Shown here: positions 1-8,331 of the stretch, in pieces
Numbering within the stretch: the stretch's first letter is position 1
Layout: every line of letters begins with the position of its first letter
Origin: PFJX01 sp963713085
GTDB taxonomy: Bacteria > Pseudomonadota > Gammaproteobacteria > Burkholderiales > Thiobacillaceae
Assembly (NCBI GenBank): GCA_963713085.1
Contig: CAVQKQ010000021.1
Span: 1-64,000, forward strand
Reading direction: 5' to 3'
Length of the DNA: 64,000 nucleotides
The notes under the pieces: model-generated
What the model saw: only the letters and a program-made list of their open reading frames with translations
Told to the model about the DNA's origin: nothing
The model's database searches: none
Translations under genes and position numbers: made by a program

Positions 1-263
1 AAGCGGTGACGCACCAGAACCACGGCGGCGCCCACCCCTGCCAATCCATTGCCAATCAGTGCGATCAAGGCCAGTAGCAGGGTGAGTTGTAGCCCTTGCA
101 TGGCGGCCGGGTCATTCAATGCCGCGAACAGGGTGACCGGCCCCGCTCTCAGGGCACGCAGGGCCATCGCCCCCAGGGGCAGACCGAGGATCAGGCCGAG
201 GTAGGCCAGCACCAGGCTAAGCAGCAGAATCTTGCCGTAGGAGAGCCACTTGCGTTCAGTCAT
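1..263 (-). CDS. cysW: Sulfate ABC transporter permease CysW (partial, runs off left edge)
   Basis: This is the N-terminal part of the second inner-membrane permease of the sulfate/thiosulfate importer, which forms the channel with CysT and is driven by CysA. About 87 residues are visible. They begin MTERKWLSYG and continue into a hydrophobic segment typical of the family. The ATG at 263 overlaps the cysT stop (256-258), the usual translational coupling. The identification rests on the order sbp-cysT-cysW on the minus strand as well as on the sequence. The rest, and presumably cysA, lies to the left of the window. Confidence 0.88.
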   Translation of the reverse strand, partial: MTERKWLSYGKILLLSLVLAYLGLILGLPLGAMALRALRAGPVTLFAALNDPAAMQGLQLTLLLALIALIGNGLAGVGAAVVLVRHR

Positions 264-1086
264 GGCGCCCACCCCCCCACTTTTCCAGGGCGTGGCCGGC
301 CCAGGTGAGGAGCACTGCCAGCAGCAGCAGCAGGAGGGACACCGCGGCGGCGGCCTGCGGTTCGCCGGCCTCGATCTCGCCAAAGATGAAAATGGGCGCG
401 GTTAGGGTCCTGTAGGGGATGTTGCCGGAAACCACGATGATGGAGCCGAACTCGCCCAGGGCGCGGGCGAAGGAGCGGACGCTGCCGGACAGGATGGCGG
501 GTACCAGCGGTGGCAACAGGACGCGGCGGAAGATGGCCAGGGAACCGGCGCCCAAGGTATGGGCCGCCTCCTCCTCGGCCGGGTCCTGTTCCAGCATCAC
601 CGGTTCCACCGCCCGAACCACAAAGGGCAGCGTGACGAACAGCAACGCGAGGAGGATGCCGGGTGGCGCGAAGGCCACCACAATGCCGGAGGCGCCCAGC
701 CAGCCGCCGAGCAGGCCGTTGGGGCCGTAGAGGATGACCAGCATGACGCCGGTGACCAAGGTGGGAATGGCGAAGGGCAGGTCCACCAAGGTAGAGAGGG
801 CAGTCCGTCCAGGGAAACGGTAGCGCACCAGGACCCAGGCGGTGGCGGTGCCCATGACGGCATTGACCGCCGCCATCAGGGCCGCGCTCCACAGGGTGAG
901 CCAAAGGGCATGGCGCACACCCGGCGCGGCCAGTGTGGCGAACAAGGCAGTCAAGCCACCTTCGAGTCCCTGCCGGGCCAACGCGACCAAGGGCAGCAGC
1001 ACCAGCAGTCCGATGTAGGCGAGGACGGCGTAGCGAACGGCTAGCCCGCCGCTTTCCCGGGAGCGTGCCTGGCTGGGACGGTTCAT
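256..1086 (-). CDS. cysT: Sulfate ABC transporter permease CysT (CysU)
   Basis: This inner-membrane permease subunit of the CysTWA-Sbp importer brings sulfate or thiosulfate into the cytoplasm for assimilation. The 276-residue product has about six hydrophobic segments. The ABC permease EAA loop is seen as EEEAAHTLGAGSLAIFRRV, followed by the family-typical ALGEFGSI stretch. Length matches CysT (about 275). I chose ATG 1086 because GGAAA lies just upstream; the frame is open to a TTG at 1098. It sits 38 bp downstream of sbp and overlaps cysW by 8 bp, so the three are very likely one transcript. Confidence 0.93.
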   Translation of the reverse strand: MNRPSQARSRESGGLAVRYAVLAYIGLLVLLPLVALARQGLEGGLTALFATLAAPGVRHALWLTLWSAALMAAVNAVMGTATAWVLVRYRFPGRTALSTLVDLPFAIPTLVTGVMLVILYGPNGLLGGWLGASGIVVAFAPPGILLALLFVTLPFVVRAVEPVMLEQDPAEEEAAHTLGAGSLAIFRRVLLPPLVPAILSGSVRSFARALGEFGSIIVVSGNIPYRTLTAPIFIFGEIEAGEPQAAAAVSLLLLLLAVLLTWAGHALEKWGGGRHD

Positions 1087-1124
1087 TTCGGTTTCCAATT
1101 TCCGGTCGGCAGGGAAAGGCCCCT

Positions 1125-2111
1125 TCAGCGGGTTTCCGCCATGGCCCGTTCATAGACCCCATCACGGCCGAACACGGCCTTGTCGATCTGGGCCCAGCCA
1201 CCCAGATCGCGGATGCTGAACAGGTCGCGCGGGGTTGGGAAGCGCTTGGCCACTTCCTTGGCGATGCCGTCATCCACCGGACGCAGGCCATACTCGGCAA
1301 AGGCAAGTTGCGCTTTCGGCGAGGCGAGGAAGGCGACGAAGGCTTCTGCCAGGTCGCGGTTGCCGTGCTTTTCGGCATACGTGTCCACTACCGCAACCGG
1401 GTTCTCGATCAGGATAGTGGATGCGGGAACCACATATTCGTAGGTTTCGCCCGCCCTGCGTCCCACCAGCACCTCGTTTTCATAGGTGATAGCCACATCG
1501 CCCACGCCCTTCTCGTAGTTGATCATGGATTCGCGAGCGCCCTTGTCCATCACCGTGACATTGCGCAGTACATCGCGTAGCAGGGCCTCGGCTCGGATGC
1601 CGCCACGCAGGGCGGCGCCGTAGAGAGCGCAGACGTTCCACTTGGCGCCGCCGCTAGTGCGCACGTTGGGGGTGAGGACTTGGAGGCCGGGGCGGCGCAG
1701 GTCGTCCCAGTCGCGCACGGCCTTGGGATTGCCCTTGCGCACGGCGATCACCACGACGGAACGGGTGACCATGCCCTGGTTGGGGCCAAGCTTCCAGTCG
1801 CTGCCGACGAGGCCGGCGCGGACCAGGGTTTCGATGTCCGGTTCTAGGGAGAGGGCGGCCACGTCCGCCTCGAAGCCCCCGGCGATGGCCCGGGCCTGGG
1901 CGCCGCTGCCGAGGTAGGATTCGCGGAAACTCACCTCCTGCCCTGTCTTCTGCTTCCAGTAGCGTTGGAAGGCAGGGATGATGGCCTTGCCGTAGACCTC
2001 GCGCGGCGTAGTGTAGGCTCCCAGGGTGAGCGTGCGGGGCGCCGCTTCAATATCAGTTGCGACTCCAACCAGGACGAGTACTGCGATGCTGAAATGCATG
2101 AGGATGTTCAT
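1125..2111 (-). CDS. sbp: Periplasmic sulfate-binding protein
   Basis: This is the substrate-binding protein that captures sulfate in the periplasm and delivers it to CysTW. The 328-residue product opens with a signal peptide (hydrophobic core around residues 5-20, likely cleavage after IEA). Mature-domain motifs are typical of Sbp/CysP: SFRESYLGSGAQARAI, DVAALSLEPDI, a GGAKWNV stretch and the GVGDVAITYENE segment. It is the first gene of the operon. The 358-bp region upstream is the place for CysB-type control. The length and motifs fit Sbp; CysP (thiosulfate-binding) is the alternative. Confidence 0.93.
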   Translation of the reverse strand: MNILMHFSIAVLVLVGVATDIEAAPRTLTLGAYTTPREVYGKAIIPAFQRYWKQKTGQEVSFRESYLGSGAQARAIAGGFEADVAALSLEPDIETLVRAGLVGSDWKLGPNQGMVTRSVVVIAVRKGNPKAVRDWDDLRRPGLQVLTPNVRTSGGAKWNVCALYGAALRGGIRAEALLRDVLRNVTVMDKGARESMINYEKGVGDVAITYENEVLVGRRAGETYEYVVPASTILIENPVAVVDTYAEKHGNRDLAEAFVAFLASPKAQLAFAEYGLRPVDDGIAKEVAKRFPTPRDLFSIRDLGGWAQIDKAVFGRDGVYERAMAETR

Positions 2112-2445
2112 GATGACTCCCAGGATGGTGGCAGGGGAGCCAACGCAAGTCTGGTGCCATCCCGCAGAAGCCAGGCAGATGCGTGCTGCTCTGAATGATG
2201 TTCGGAGAATAATTTTTATTTAACGTATAATACGTCTCTAAAGGCGGATTAACCGTTTTATAGCGCGTTTCTGAAGCCTGAATCTGCATCGGCAAATTTG
2301 GGTCAAGCGGATTGAGCGAATGCTAAAATTTCCTTTGGTCAGCTTTCGGGAGCCTGCCTGTAATGTGGCTTCCGGGCAGCAGCGGAAAATTAAGTTGATA
2401 ACAACATCGCCGTAAAGCGGTCATGGCACATCTACCGTAAATAGA
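2112..2445. promoter_or_regulatory. Intergenic region upstream of sbp, AT-rich, no gene
   Basis: No plausible coding frame is present. The stretch around 2200-2245 is strikingly AT-rich for this GC-rich window and lies about 100 bp before the sbp start, so it probably holds the minus-strand sulfate-operon promoter. I cannot assign exact -35/-10 boxes or a CysB site with confidence. Confidence 0.4.
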
Positions 2446-2465
2446 AACCCCGCCGAAGCGGGGTT
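2446..2465 (-). terminator. Rho-independent terminator after the PEP-CTERM gene
   Basis: A perfect 8-bp stem (AACCCCGC at 2446-2453 paired with 2458-2465) has a CGAA loop. Reading the minus strand, it is followed by a T-rich TTTCTATTT run. It lies directly after the minus-strand gene that ends at 2470. Confidence 0.75.
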
Positions 2466-2469
2466 GTCT

Positions 2470-3558
2470 TTAAGCGGTTCGGTACTGCTTGCGCCGACGC
2501 GGTGCTCCTAGTCCGGCAAGTCCAATGCCTAGAAGAGCAAGTGTGCTGGGTTCTGGTACAGATCCCGGAACGGTCCGCAGGAAACCTAGGAGGCCATTAG
2601 TTTCGTCATCCGGCCCGGCGGTAAAGTAGAGTTTGCTGCTACTGCCTGCACTTCCGTCATTACCGAAAGCAAGATCCCATAGGCCATCGATGGTAAGCGG
2701 AATACCTCCGGTATCTAGGAGTTGCCCGACAAAGGCGTTCGTTCCGAGATCGAAGGCATTAATCGTACCGTCGCCAAAATTGCTGACCAGCAGATCCCCA
2801 CTAAACGCCCCAAATGACGCAGGGGCAATCTCCAGGCCCCAAGGCGAATTCAAGCTGCCATTCGAGCCAATTCGCCCCAGAAAGTTACCGTTGAGATCGA
2901 AGGCATCAACGAATCCGTTCCCGGTCCCTGTCACATCATCATGGCCATTTACGTCCTGTTTGGCGTAGGTCACATTAAGTTTGCCGCCAAGGTTGCGAAT
3001 ATTGAACTGTGCGAATCCGGAAGTTAGGCTGGGATCGGTAAAATTACCTGCGAGGGCGGGTGCTAGGGCATCCCCTTTGATGACATCGATGGTGCCAGTC
3101 TTGAAATTTGCAGAATAAAGATAAGTGTGACCACCGACCTCGGCAACTGTAGTGCCTTTGTAAACATTGGTCGTCGACGCCAATACCAAAGTCTCAGCGT
3201 TTGTTCCCAATGCGCCACGCCAGCCGGAGACGGTACCGTCCTCGCTGACGAACAGGAAGTTATCACCATTGAAGGCGCCACCGCTGGCACCGGGATTAAA
3301 TACTTGGCCGGTTGGGCTGCCATCTCCTGGAATTGTTACGGTCAAACCAAGTTTCGTGGTTGCATCCGTCGTTGGGTTGACGTTGTAAAGAGTGGATACA
3401 CCCGTGCCCTTGTCAGAAACCCAAAAAGGACTTGTGGGACTGAACGACATACCCCAGGGGTTCACAAGACTCGAATCGGTCAGCATGGCGACACCTACAA
3501 GCGAAAGCTGGTGCGACTCACGGGCCCCACGTTGTCGAACAAGAAGATCACCGTGCAC
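2470..3558 (-). pseudogene. TIGR03118-type PEP-CTERM exported protein, 5' end lost
   Basis: The body resembles the TIGR03118 family of beta-propeller-like exported proteins: it has SLVNPWGMSFSPTSPFWVSD near the start and repeated SPWGLEIAP and GDLLVSNFGDGTINAFDL strips. The C-terminus is a PEP-CTERM sorting tag (VPEPSTLALLGIGLAGLGA, then an Arg/Lys cluster), as used by exosortase systems. The family normally starts with a signal peptide, which is missing here. Upstream of about 3487 the sequence switches to a plus-strand AI-2E-permease fragment, so the frame to 3558 is read through foreign DNA. An internal ATG at about 3483 could start a cytosolic stub, but export would be lost. I treat it as a truncated remnant. 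Confidence 0.7.
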
Positions 3559-4243
3559 ATCCTCGATGACATCAACGAATCCATTCAGCGCTACATGTTC
3601 ATGCTGTTGGCGACCAATGTGCTAGTGGGGTTGCTCACCTGGATCGCTTTGCGCTGGATCGGCCTGGAGAATGCCGGTGCCTGGGCCGTGGCCGCTGGGC
3701 TGCTCCACGTCATCCCCTTGGCAACGCCTGAATTGACTACAACCACGCTCGGGTCCGTACCGATTGACCACCCATCCGACTTGTTGAGATATCCCAAGGC
3801 TTTCTCGTTCATGAGGAACACTGCGTAGGCGTATGACTTGGCACCTGCCAGCATGCCCCAGGAGCCAGAAACGGTATTGTAGTAGCCGTCGACTTGGTAA
3901 CCCTTCATCAAGACTCCTTCGCCATACGTACTTCGGTCCGGCCGTCACCGCCACCGGCATCGGCATGGCGGCCTTCCTGCAGTTCAACGATCCATCGATG
4001 GTGCTGCTGGTTGCCGGGGCTTCACTGGCGATCACCACGGTCGTCGGGATATTCGTCACCACCTGGATGACGGGCAGGATCGCCAAAATGAACACGGCGG
4101 CGGTGTTCATCTCGCTGCTTTTCTGGACTTGGCTGTGGGGCGTCTGGGGCATGCTGATGAGCATGCCGATCACCGTCCTGGTGAAAGTGGTGGCTCAGCA
4201 CGTGGAACAACTTGAGCCCGTGTCCGAGTTGCTGGGCGACTAG
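3488..4243 (+). pseudogene. AI-2E family (PerM-type) transporter remnant, 5'-truncated and interrupted
   Basis: Two pieces of one membrane protein are visible. The first (3488-3717) includes VRLTGPTLSNKKITVHILDD and ends LLHVIP. The second (3929-4243) resumes with YFGPAVTATG, the residues that directly follow in this family, and runs to a natural stop after ELLGD. Between them lies a 211-bp foreign insert (3718-3928) that also shifts the frame by one. About 180 of the usual 350-plus residues remain, and the N-terminal half is absent. Intact AI-2E transporters are eight-helix inner-membrane proteins; this one cannot be functional. Confidence 0.8.
3718..3928 (-). repeat. Inverted 211-bp copy of part of the SYLF gene, inserted in the AI-2E permease gene
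   Basis: Read on the minus strand, this stretch matches positions 4944-5154 of the plus-strand SYLF gene with 4 differences that I could count over 211 aligned bases. The copied codons include GYYNTVSGSWGMLAGA and KSDGWSIGTDPSVVV. Three of the four changes alter amino acids. The two ends fall exactly between the permease residues LLHVIP and YFGP. No transposon ends or clear target duplication are visible, apart from a CC shared at one border and two unexplained bases (CG) at the other. Confidence 0.9.
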
Positions 4244-4703
4244 CCGTTCCGTCGTCTTGTTTCGTTATGTGGCGGGAGCAATCCTGGGCGCGCTGATCGG
4301 CGTCGGCTTCGAGTGGCTCCTGAGGGGGGGCAAGCCCACCACTACCGGTGCGCAGGCGGCCCAGGGGGGCCTCGGCGACGACGATTCGACACCGACAGGT
4401 AAGTCAGAATGACCTGGATCCCCTCCAACCATCGTGGATCCGCGCTGGGTAGTTTATCCCATGGCAACCGATCTGCCGATCCGGGATGCAGGCGCCGAAG
4501 GCGGCTCGCGAACGGCTGGCCGGAAACATGCGCTAGAGCACGGAATAGCCTCGGTATGTGCGGCAACGAACAGAACAACCCAGCCTGTCCGAGAACAATC
4601 AATCTGGTCGATATACAAGACATGAGTGGTAGGGCATGTCTCTTCCACCGGTCTTGTCGGTTGCTATCGATAGCGAGTTCTATACCAGATAAAGGGCAGG
4701 CAA
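4244..4703 (+). other. Gap between permease remnant and SYLF gene; possible small hydrophobic ORF
   Basis: A short frame from a GTG at 4269 to a stop at 4412 encodes about 47 residues with a glycine-rich hydrophobic stretch (AGAILGALIGVGFEWLL) and a polar tail. It has no good ribosome-binding site and no family that I recognise; it may be another gene fragment. From 4413 to 4703 I see no coding region, only the presumed promoter region of the SYLF gene. Confidence 0.25.
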
Positions 4704-5267
4704 ATGACCAATATACGACGGACTTTTCTTAACTCCTTTCTCGTGGCTGCCGCCACCTTCTTACTGGGCACGTTTAGCAATTATGCGGATGCCGCAACAG
4801 CGGAAGACCTGAGCCGGGACGCCGCTCAGGCACTACAAATTTTGTACAAGCACAATCCTGCTGCCGAAGCCATTGCCAAGGAGGCAAAGGCGGTCCTGGT
4901 TTTTCCTAAAGTAATCAAGGCGGGACTGTTATTCGGCGGAAGTTATGGCGAAGGAGTCTTGATGAAGGGTTCCCAAGTCGACGGCTACTACAATACCGTT
5001 TCTGGCTCCTGGGGCATGCTGGCAGGTGCCGAGTCATACGCCTACGCAGTGTTCCTCATGAACGACAAAGCCTTGGGATATCTCAACAAGTCGGATGGGT
5101 GGTCAATCGGTACGGACCCGAGCGTGGTTGTGGTCAATTCAGGCGTTGCCAAGGATCTGTCGACGACAACGTTGAGAAAAGATGCCTACGCCTTCAGTTT
5201 TGACCAGCAGGGACTCATGGCCGACCTCAGCATCGAAGGCACAAAGATTTCTCGCATCAAGCGTTGA
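4704..5267 (+). CDS. SYLF (YSC84) domain lipid-binding protein, exported
   Basis: The product has 187 residues with a signal peptide (hydrophobic residues 11-25, likely cleavage after ADA). The SYLF/YSC84 domain follows, with family signatures AKAVLVFPKVIKAGLLFGG, the GSWGMLAGA strip and the SDGWSIGTDPSVVVVNSG strip. In the family this domain binds phosphoinositides or other lipids; bacterial versions are exported proteins of unclear role, often near stress genes. ATG 4704 is preceded by GGGCAGG. The middle of this gene (4944-5154) is the source, or sister copy, of the inverted fragment at 3718-3928. It stands at the head of a CsbD/DUF2934 group. Confidence 0.88.
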   Translation: MTNIRRTFLNSFLVAAATFLLGTFSNYADAATAEDLSRDAAQALQILYKHNPAAEAIAKEAKAVLVFPKVIKAGLLFGGSYGEGVLMKGSQVDGYYNTVSGSWGMLAGAESYAYAVFLMNDKALGYLNKSDGWSIGTDPSVVVVNSGVAKDLSTTTLRKDAYAFSFDQQGLMADLSIEGTKISRIKR

Positions 5268-5407
5268 TCGGATATATCTGTCTGTCAAGTTCCATATTTT
5301 CATAGCCCCGCTCGGTTGGCTCTTTGCTGAGCCGCCCAGGGGTCTGCATTGCGGTAGTGATGCTGTTTTGTGGGCCGTTTATTGGCATACGTTATCAGGA
5401 GCGAATC

Positions 5408-5599
5408 ATGAGCATCAACAAAGACCAAGTTAAGGGCCGAGTCAAAGAAGTGAAAGGCAAAGTCAAGGAAGTCGCCGGCAAGCTCGTAGGCAACGAGACG
5501 CTGGAAGTAAAAGGCAAGGCTCAACAAATTGTCGGTGAAGCTCAAGCAACGTTTGGTGACGTCAAGCAAAACCTGAAAGACTCAAAGAAGGACGCCTGA
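5408..5599 (+). CDS. CsbD-like stress protein
   Basis: The 63-residue hydrophilic product starts MSINKDQVKGRVKEVKGKVK and contains repeated K-G-K-x(2)-E-x-x-G units, the hallmark of CsbD family proteins. These are induced in general stress responses; their biochemical function is unknown. The start at 5408 is supported by an AGGAG site eight bases upstream. An in-frame extension back to 5324 would add unrelated residues and is rejected. The next genes (DUF2934, Crp/Fnr) suggest a stress cluster. Confidence 0.9.
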   Translation: MSINKDQVKGRVKEVKGKVKEVAGKLVGNETLEVKGKAQQIVGEAQATFGDVKQNLKDSKKDA

Positions 5600-5722
5600 C
5601 CAGAGCCCATCTTACGCCGCGAGAAGAGTGCCCAACGGATGTGTGTGATTTCTGTTGGCTGATAGCCTTGAAGGATCGCTATGCATACGGCAAGTGAGTA
5701 GCAATATTCGCGGGAGCGCACC

Positions 5723-5788
5723 ATGAAGAAACAGGTTCGTTTTCCCAGAAAACATGAATCAGTTGAAATACAGGAGCAGAAACAATGA
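5723..5788 (+). CDS. Possible 21-residue leader ORF coupled to the DUF2934 gene
   Basis: An ATG at 5723, preceded by CGGGAG, opens a 21-codon frame (MKKQVRFPRKHESVEIQEQKQ in full would be too speculative to name). Its TGA at 5786-5788 overlaps the ATG of the next gene (5785) in an ATGA arrangement. That geometry is typical of translational coupling. No family is recognisable, and it may be chance. Confidence 0.3.
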   Translation: MKKQVRFPRKHESVEIQEQKQ

Positions 5789-6087
5789 ATAAAGAAGTTG
5801 ACAGCGCCGATATTCACCAAAAAATGATTGCGGACGATATTCATTACCATGCCGGCAAACTTGGATTCGGGCATCAGGGCACCCATGAAGGCTGGATCAA
5901 GGCGGAAGAAGCCGGGGCGGCGGCGAAGGCAGCCGTTAGCGCTGAGACCCACCATGAAATGATTGCGATCGCCGCCTATTACCTCGCTGAGAAGCGTGGG
6001 TTCGCGGGCGATGGCTCCTACGAAGACTGGATGAAGGCGGCAGCAGAAATCGACGTAATGCTGCACGATCATGTCGGGAAGCCGTAG
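5785..6087 (+). CDS. Tandem DUF2934 protein
   Basis: The 100-residue product holds two copies of a short helical unit: residues about 10-42 (HQKMIADDIHYHAGKLGF...HEGWIKAEE) and about 55-90 (HHEMIAIAAYYLAEKRGF...YEDWMKAA). This unit, ending in an E-x-W-x-x-A/AE motif, is characteristic of DUF2934 proteins, small and often stress-linked with no known activity. The ATG at 5785 has CAGGAG upstream. The gene ends 3 bp before the terminal sequence of an IS256-family remnant, so its downstream context has been replaced. Confidence 0.85.
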   Translation: MNKEVDSADIHQKMIADDIHYHAGKLGFGHQGTHEGWIKAEEAGAAAKAAVSAETHHEMIAIAAYYLAEKRGFAGDGSYEDWMKAAAEIDVMLHDHVGKP

Positions 6088-6090
6088 TCC

Positions 6091-6680
6091 GGAGTGTCAG
6101 AATTTCTGTGTATAAGGCGCGCTGATACTTTTCCAGGGTGACGGGCGCGCGGCGCATGCGACGCAGGCGCGCCCGGCGCGGTGGGAAAGTCGGTCTTCAT
6201 GTTACGCGATACCCTGGGTGAAGCGATCCTCGAAGAGGATGGCGAACTGGTTCATCGCGGCTTTCCAGTGATTGGCCGCACGTCCCCAGTCGGCGGTGAT
6301 ATTGCGCAGGGCCAGCCAGATCAGCTTGGTGGCCGCGTCATCGCTGGGGAAGTGTCCGCGCGTCTTGATGATCTTGTGTAGCCGCGCGTTGACGCTCTCG
6401 ATGGCGTTGGTGGTGTAGATCACCCGGCGCACCTCGGGCGGAAAGGCGAAGAAGGGGATGACCCAGTCCCAGGCTCGGCGCCAGGCCGCCACCACGGTGG
6501 GAAACTTCCGCCCCCATTCGCCTTGCTCGAAGGCCTCCAGTTCGGCCAGGGCCGCCTCCGCGCTGGGCGCCGTGTAGATCGGCTTGAGCGCTGCTGCCAA
6601 GGCCTTTCGGTCTTTCCAGTTGGCATAGTCCAGGCTGTTGCGGATCAGATGCACCAGGCAGGTCTGCAAGGTGGTGGCGG
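6091..6680 (-). mobile_element. IS256-family insertion sequence remnant
   Basis: The right border at 6091 starts GGAGTGTCAGAATTTCTGTG, which resembles IS256-family terminal inverted repeats. The minus strand carries the C-terminal 40 percent of a Mutator/IS256 transposase (stop at 6202): TTLQTCLVHLIRNS, RRVIYTTNAIESVNARLHK and a terminal WKAAMNQF stretch. The coding sequence stops matching at about 6680, where a Crp/Fnr gene begins abruptly. The other end and most of the transposase are gone, so it cannot move by itself. Confidence 0.85.
6202..6680 (-). pseudogene. IS256-family transposase, C-terminal fragment
   Basis: About 160 residues of the roughly 400-residue DDE transposase remain, including the segment with the conserved TTNAIESVN strip just before the catalytic-region helix. 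The N-terminal DNA-binding part and at least two catalytic residues are absent. The frame appears open to 6696, but the residues beyond 6680 belong to the neighbouring regulator gene read backwards. This is an inactive relic. Confidence 0.85.
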
Positions 6681-6695
6681 GACCTGCTTGGCGCA

Positions 6696-7337
6696 ATGCC
6701 CAGGCAGGCGCATCTGCGCATGCAAACGAGCCTTGAGTCGGTCGAACTCACCTATGGACAGGTGCTTTATGAGCCAATGGGATCGATACGCCATGTCTAT
6801 TTTCCCATCGACGGCCTCGTCTCTTTGCTGACGGCAGTAGACCAAAACCGAACTTTGGAAGTGGGTATGGTCGGCATGCCCATGGCGCTGGGCATAGGTG
6901 TTTCGGCGGTGCGTGCGCTCGTGCAGGGAGGCGGAACAGCATTACGCATGACGGCAGCGCGCTTTCGAACTGAGTTCAAGAAGAATCTGCCGCTGCAACG
7001 GGCGCTATCTCGCTACAACCATTTGTTGATGGCGCAGATCTCGCAAACGGCGGCTTGCAACCGCTTCCATGACGCCGAGCAGCGCCTGGCGCGCTGGCTG
7101 CTGATGACCAGCGACCGATTACACGCAGACGAATTTCTTCTTACGCACGAATTTCTGGCGCACATGCTGGGAGTACGCAGGGTTGGCGTCACCAAAGCCG
7201 CCGGCGCACTGCACCTGCGGAAGCTGATCGATTACAGCCGCGGCAAGATCAGGATTCTGGACCGCGAAGGTCTCGAGAAGGCGGCCTGTACATGCTACCG
7301 AATAGTGAAGGACCTGCAAGATACCGCGCAGGCATAG
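6696..7337 (+). CDS. Crp/Fnr-type regulator, N-terminus clipped by IS remnant
   Basis: A 213-residue regulator with a degenerate cyclic-nucleotide-binding fold (RHVYFPIDGLVSLLT) and a C-terminal winged helix (residues about 150-200; FLAHMLGVRRVGVTKAAGAL is the recognition region). These Crp/Fnr relatives commonly lack cNMP-binding residues. In-frame family sequence (DLLGA) continues upstream of the ATG to 6681, where the IS256 fragment starts. By comparison with the paralogue at 7357-8145, about 15 N-terminal residues and the native ribosome-binding site were lost. It may still be made from ATG 6696, but no good Shine-Dalgarno is visible. Confidence 0.75.
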   Translation: MPRQAHLRMQTSLESVELTYGQVLYEPMGSIRHVYFPIDGLVSLLTAVDQNRTLEVGMVGMPMALGIGVSAVRALVQGGGTALRMTAARFRTEFKKNLPLQRALSRYNHLLMAQISQTAACNRFHDAEQRLARWLLMTSDRLHADEFLLTHEFLAHMLGVRRVGVTKAAGALHLRKLIDYSRGKIRILDREGLEKAACTCYRIVKDLQDTAQA

Positions 7338-7356
7338 CACCTGCCACGGGCAGCCT

Positions 7357-8145
7357 CTAGGCAGCGGCTTGATTCGATCTGTCGTGTCGAATCGAGCCGA
7401 AATCTACACCTCGGATTACCGAATTTAGGAAGTGTTTTTCCGGCAGGAGTCGATCGTATTCCTTCTTGACGACGCGATAACACTCGCAGACCCGTGCTTC
7501 CAGTCCATGCCGGTCGATCACGGTGATGTGGCCACGGTGGTACTCGATCAAGCCCGCCCGATGTAGCTTGCCGGCAGCCTCCGTAACGCCCTCGCGGCGT
7601 ACGCCGAGCATGTTGGCGATCAATTCCTGCGTCATGGTCAGCTGGTTCGAGGGCAGGCGGTCCAGGCTCAGCAACAACCAGCGGCACAGTTGCTGGTCCA
7701 ACGAATGATGCCGGTTGCACACCGCCGTCTGCGCCATCTGTGTCAGCAACGCTTGGGTGTACCGCAGCAACAGGTGCTGCATCGGGCCGGCACGAATGAA
7801 CTCGTCCTTCAGGAGTTGTCCTTTCATCCGGTAGGCGAATCCTGCGCTTTGCACGACGGCCTGGCTGGTGGTGGTTTCGCCGCCCATGAACATGGAGACA
7901 CCGACGATGCCCTCATTGCCGACCCCGGCGATCTCGGCCGATGCGCCATCCTCCATGACTTAGAGAAGCGAGACGATGCAAGTGGTGGGGAAATAGACGT
8001 AGCGCATCGGCATGCCGGGTTCGGAAACCCTTTCGCCGAGCGGCATCGGGGCCAGTTCCAGACGCGGCAACAGGCGCGCGTATTCGTCCACCGGCATGGC
8101 GGCGAGAAGGTGGTTCTGACGGGGATCATGGGGAGCGAGGGGCAT
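7357..8145 (-). pseudogene. Crp/Fnr-type regulator with an in-frame stop codon
   Basis: The gene starts at ATG 8145 with a strong AGGAGG eight bases upstream and opens MPLAPHDPRQNHLLAAMP. After about 62 codons (…CIVSLL) a TAA at 7957-7959 interrupts the frame, which then continues without a shift (VMEDGASAEIAGVGNEGIVG) to 7357. The family usually has tyrosine at that position (SLLYVMEDG), so a single TAT/TAC-to-TAA change explains it. The remaining C-terminal 199 codons hold the winged helix (IANMLGVRREGVTEAAGKL). It is convergent with the paralogue ending at 7337. Readthrough or re-initiation is possible, but probably this is a pseudogene. Confidence 0.8.
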
Positions 8146-8331
8146 GATTAACCTCCTTATCATCAGCGGCGATTGAAAGTCTCGCCACCGACGGTGTATT
8201 GAGTACGCAAAGACCTACTGCTATAGGTGCCATTCCCCCCTTGTCTATGTGCAACAGCGCACAGACATGCGCTGCGTTCGGCGGGTCTCAGCGTCCCGCC
8301 GATGCAGGGCGGTCATCGTTCACCGCCACCA

